This document shows, one piece after another, positions 6,223-7,423 of a stretch of DNA of 7,423 nucleotides. This DNA comes from Candidatus Bathyarchaeota archaeon (lineage in GTDB: Archaea > Thermoproteota > Bathyarchaeia > 40CM-2-53-6). The DNA is taken from assembly GCA_005882905.1 (NCBI GenBank), contig VBBG01000015.1, positions 1 to 7,423 on the forward strand. Direction: 5' to 3'. How positions within the stretch are numbered: position 1 is the first letter of the stretch; each line of letters opens with the position of its first letter. The position numbers were made by a program, and so were the translations under genes. The notes below the pieces were generated by a model. It did no database searches. It was given only the letters and a program-made list of their open reading frames with translations, and was not told the origin of the DNA.

Positions 6223-6253
6223 AAGTGTAGAGTGTCTTGGAACTGGTTGGAAC

Positions 6254-7423
6254 ATGAGACTTAGAGATCTCTCACTGGACCCGCAAGTGGTCCAGTTGCT
6301 GGAGGGCGAGGGTCTCGACCAGCTCTACCCGCCACAAGAGGACGCGATAGCGGCAGGGGTGCTCGACGGCAAGAACCTGGTCTTGGCAAGTCCTACGGCG
6401 AGCGGGAAGACGCTCGTGGCCGAGGTCTGCATCCTAAAACAGGTCCTCGAGAAGAATGGGAAGGCGATCTATCTCGCCCCGTTGAGAGCGTTGGCGAGTG
6501 AGAAGTTCAAAGAGTTCCAGAAATATTCTTCGATAAAGAAGCCGAGCGGCGAGCATCTCCGGGTCGGAATCTCGACCGGCGACTATGACAGCTCGGACCC
6601 CTGGCTCGGACGATACGACATCATCATATCGACAAACGAGAAGGCGGACAGTCTCCTCAGACACAGAGCGCCGTGGATGAATGAGCTCTCGCTCGTCGTC
6701 GCCGACGAGATCCATCTCCTGACTGAGCACGAGAGAGGCCCGGCCCTAGAAGTGGTCTTGACGCGGCTTACCGAGATCAATCCGAACATCCAGGTCCTAG
6801 CACTAAGCGCTACGGTGAGGAATGCCGAGGAGGTGGGAGAGTGGCTTCACGCCGGCTCGGTTACGACAGAGTGGCGGCCCGTTCCATTGAAAGAGGGCAT
6901 CTATCACGAGGGTCAGCTCCAGTTCAAGGACGGGTCCAGCAGAATAATCCCGGGCGGGACGAAGGCTCCGGTGCTGGATATTGCTCTGGATGTCTTGGCC
7001 GCCGGTGGTCAGGCGTTGATATTCACTGAGACGAGAAGGTCGGCCGTCGAGATGGGACGGAAGGCCTCGGTTGCAGTGAAACCGCGGCTCTCCAGGATCG
7101 AGGAGCGGTCGCTGAATACCATCGCTGAAAGGATACTGTCAGCAGGAGAGAAGACGAGGCTGGGCGAGGCCCTGGCCAGCCAGGTGGCGTCTGGGGCGGG
7201 ATTCCACCACGCTGGCTTGACGGGGGTTCACAGGGGAATCGTTGAGTCGGCGTTTCGTGATGGGAGGATCAAGGTTCTTGCCGCGACCCCGACCCTCGCG
7301 GCCGGCGTAAACCTCCCTGCTAGAACGGTCGTAATCAGCAGCTATGAACGATTCGAGGCTGGGCACGGGCGATATCCGATCAGCGTTCTAGAGTACAAGC
7401 AGTTCGGCGGGAGAGCGGGTCGT
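6254..7423 (+). CDS. hel308: Hel308-type superfamily 2 DNA helicase (cut by window edge)
   Basis: These 390 in-frame codons form the N-terminal half of a Hel308/Hjm helicase, a Ski2-like 3'-5' DNA helicase that acts on stalled replication forks and in recombination. Visible motifs are a Q-motif glutamine in LYPPQEDAI, motif I SPTASGKT (Lys at residue 52), motif Ia LAPLRALASEK, motif II DEIHLL (Asp 151), motif III LSAT (about 184-187), and motif IV ALIFTETRRSA. The Hel308-typical FHHAGL is at 317-322, followed by motif V ATPTLAAGVNLPA and the start of motif VI QFGGRAGR at the last eight residues. The winged-helix, ratchet and C-terminal domains lie beyond the edge. Full-length homologs are about 700 residues. 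The ATG at 6254 gives the usual short N-terminus (MRLRDL...) before the Q-motif. It starts 31 bases after the mcm stop on the same strand, so cotranscription with gins23-mcm is likely. No clear ribosome-binding site is seen. Confidence 0.93.
   Translation, partial: MRLRDLSLDPQVVQLLEGEGLDQLYPPQEDAIAAGVLDGKNLVLASPTASGKTLVAEVCILKQVLEKNGKAIYLAPLRALASEKFKEFQKYSSIKKPSGEHLRVGISTGDYDSSDPWLGRYDIIISTNEKADSLLRHRAPWMNELSLVVADEIHLLTEHERGPALEVVLTRLTEINPNIQVLALSATVRNAEEVGEWLHAGSVTTEWRPVPLKEGIYHEGQLQFKDGSSRIIPGGTKAPVLDIALDVLAAGGQALIFTETRRSAVEMGRKASVAVKPRLSRIEERSLNTIAERILSAGEKTRLGEALASQVASGAGFHHAGLTGVHRGIVESAFRDGRIKVLAATPTLAAGVNLPARTVVISSYERFEAGHGRYPISVLEYKQFGGRAGR

Noticed and set aside
5656..6255. 199-codon minus-strand ORF opposite the MCM C-terminal part
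   Set aside because: It is antisense to clearly conserved MCM sequence and its translation is a low-complexity Arg/Leu/Ser mix without motifs. It is a shadow of a GC-biased coding strand.

Overview
The window is a DNA-replication gene block from an archaeon, most likely a member of the TACK group. The evidence is a replication factor C small/large subunit pair, a GINS protein with the B-then-A (Gins23) domain order next to an archaeal MCM, a Hel308-type helicase, TATA-like elements, and few clear Shine-Dalgarno sites. A Gins23-MCM pair near the RFC genes is known from Sulfolobus. A closer lineage cannot be fixed by eye, and base composition is balanced to slightly GC-rich.

Layout, left to right. 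Positions 67-258 (+) encode a 63-residue protein with two predicted membrane helices. It converges tail to tail on the RFC operon with only 5 bases between the stops. Positions 264-2470 (-) hold rfcS followed by rfcL, overlapping by 4 bases. A divergent control region at 2471-2640 separates these from a rightward set: gins23 (about 2640/2713-3177), mcm (3174-6222, interrupted) and hel308 (6254 to the window edge, incomplete).

The functional logic is a replisome cluster. RFC loads the PCNA clamp, GINS and MCM form the core of the replicative helicase, and Hel308 acts at stalled forks. In both operons the downstream gene starts at a TTG inside the tetranucleotide TTGA that also holds the upstream stop, which suggests tight translational coupling.

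Two things stand out in mcm. First, a 368-residue intein with a LAGLIDADG (DOD) homing endonuclease sits inside the Walker A motif, between GDPG and TAKS. All splicing blocks and both endonuclease aspartates look intact. Second, about 90-110 bases are missing right after the conserved NINL motif near 5661. The missing stretch normally encodes the arginine-finger segment (LLSRFDL-like) and the helix after it. The loss shifts the frame, so the ORF ends at 5714 and the C-terminal part continues in another frame to 6222. This is either a real lesion in an essential gene or an assembly or sequencing artefact, and it is the most important thing to check. Other points are a gins23 N-terminus that extends by homology past the first canonical start codon, and an RFC large subunit with no visible C-terminal PCNA-binding tail.

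I found no RNA genes, CRISPR array or insertion sequence. Apart from the intein, nothing in the window looks like a mobile or previously undescribed system.
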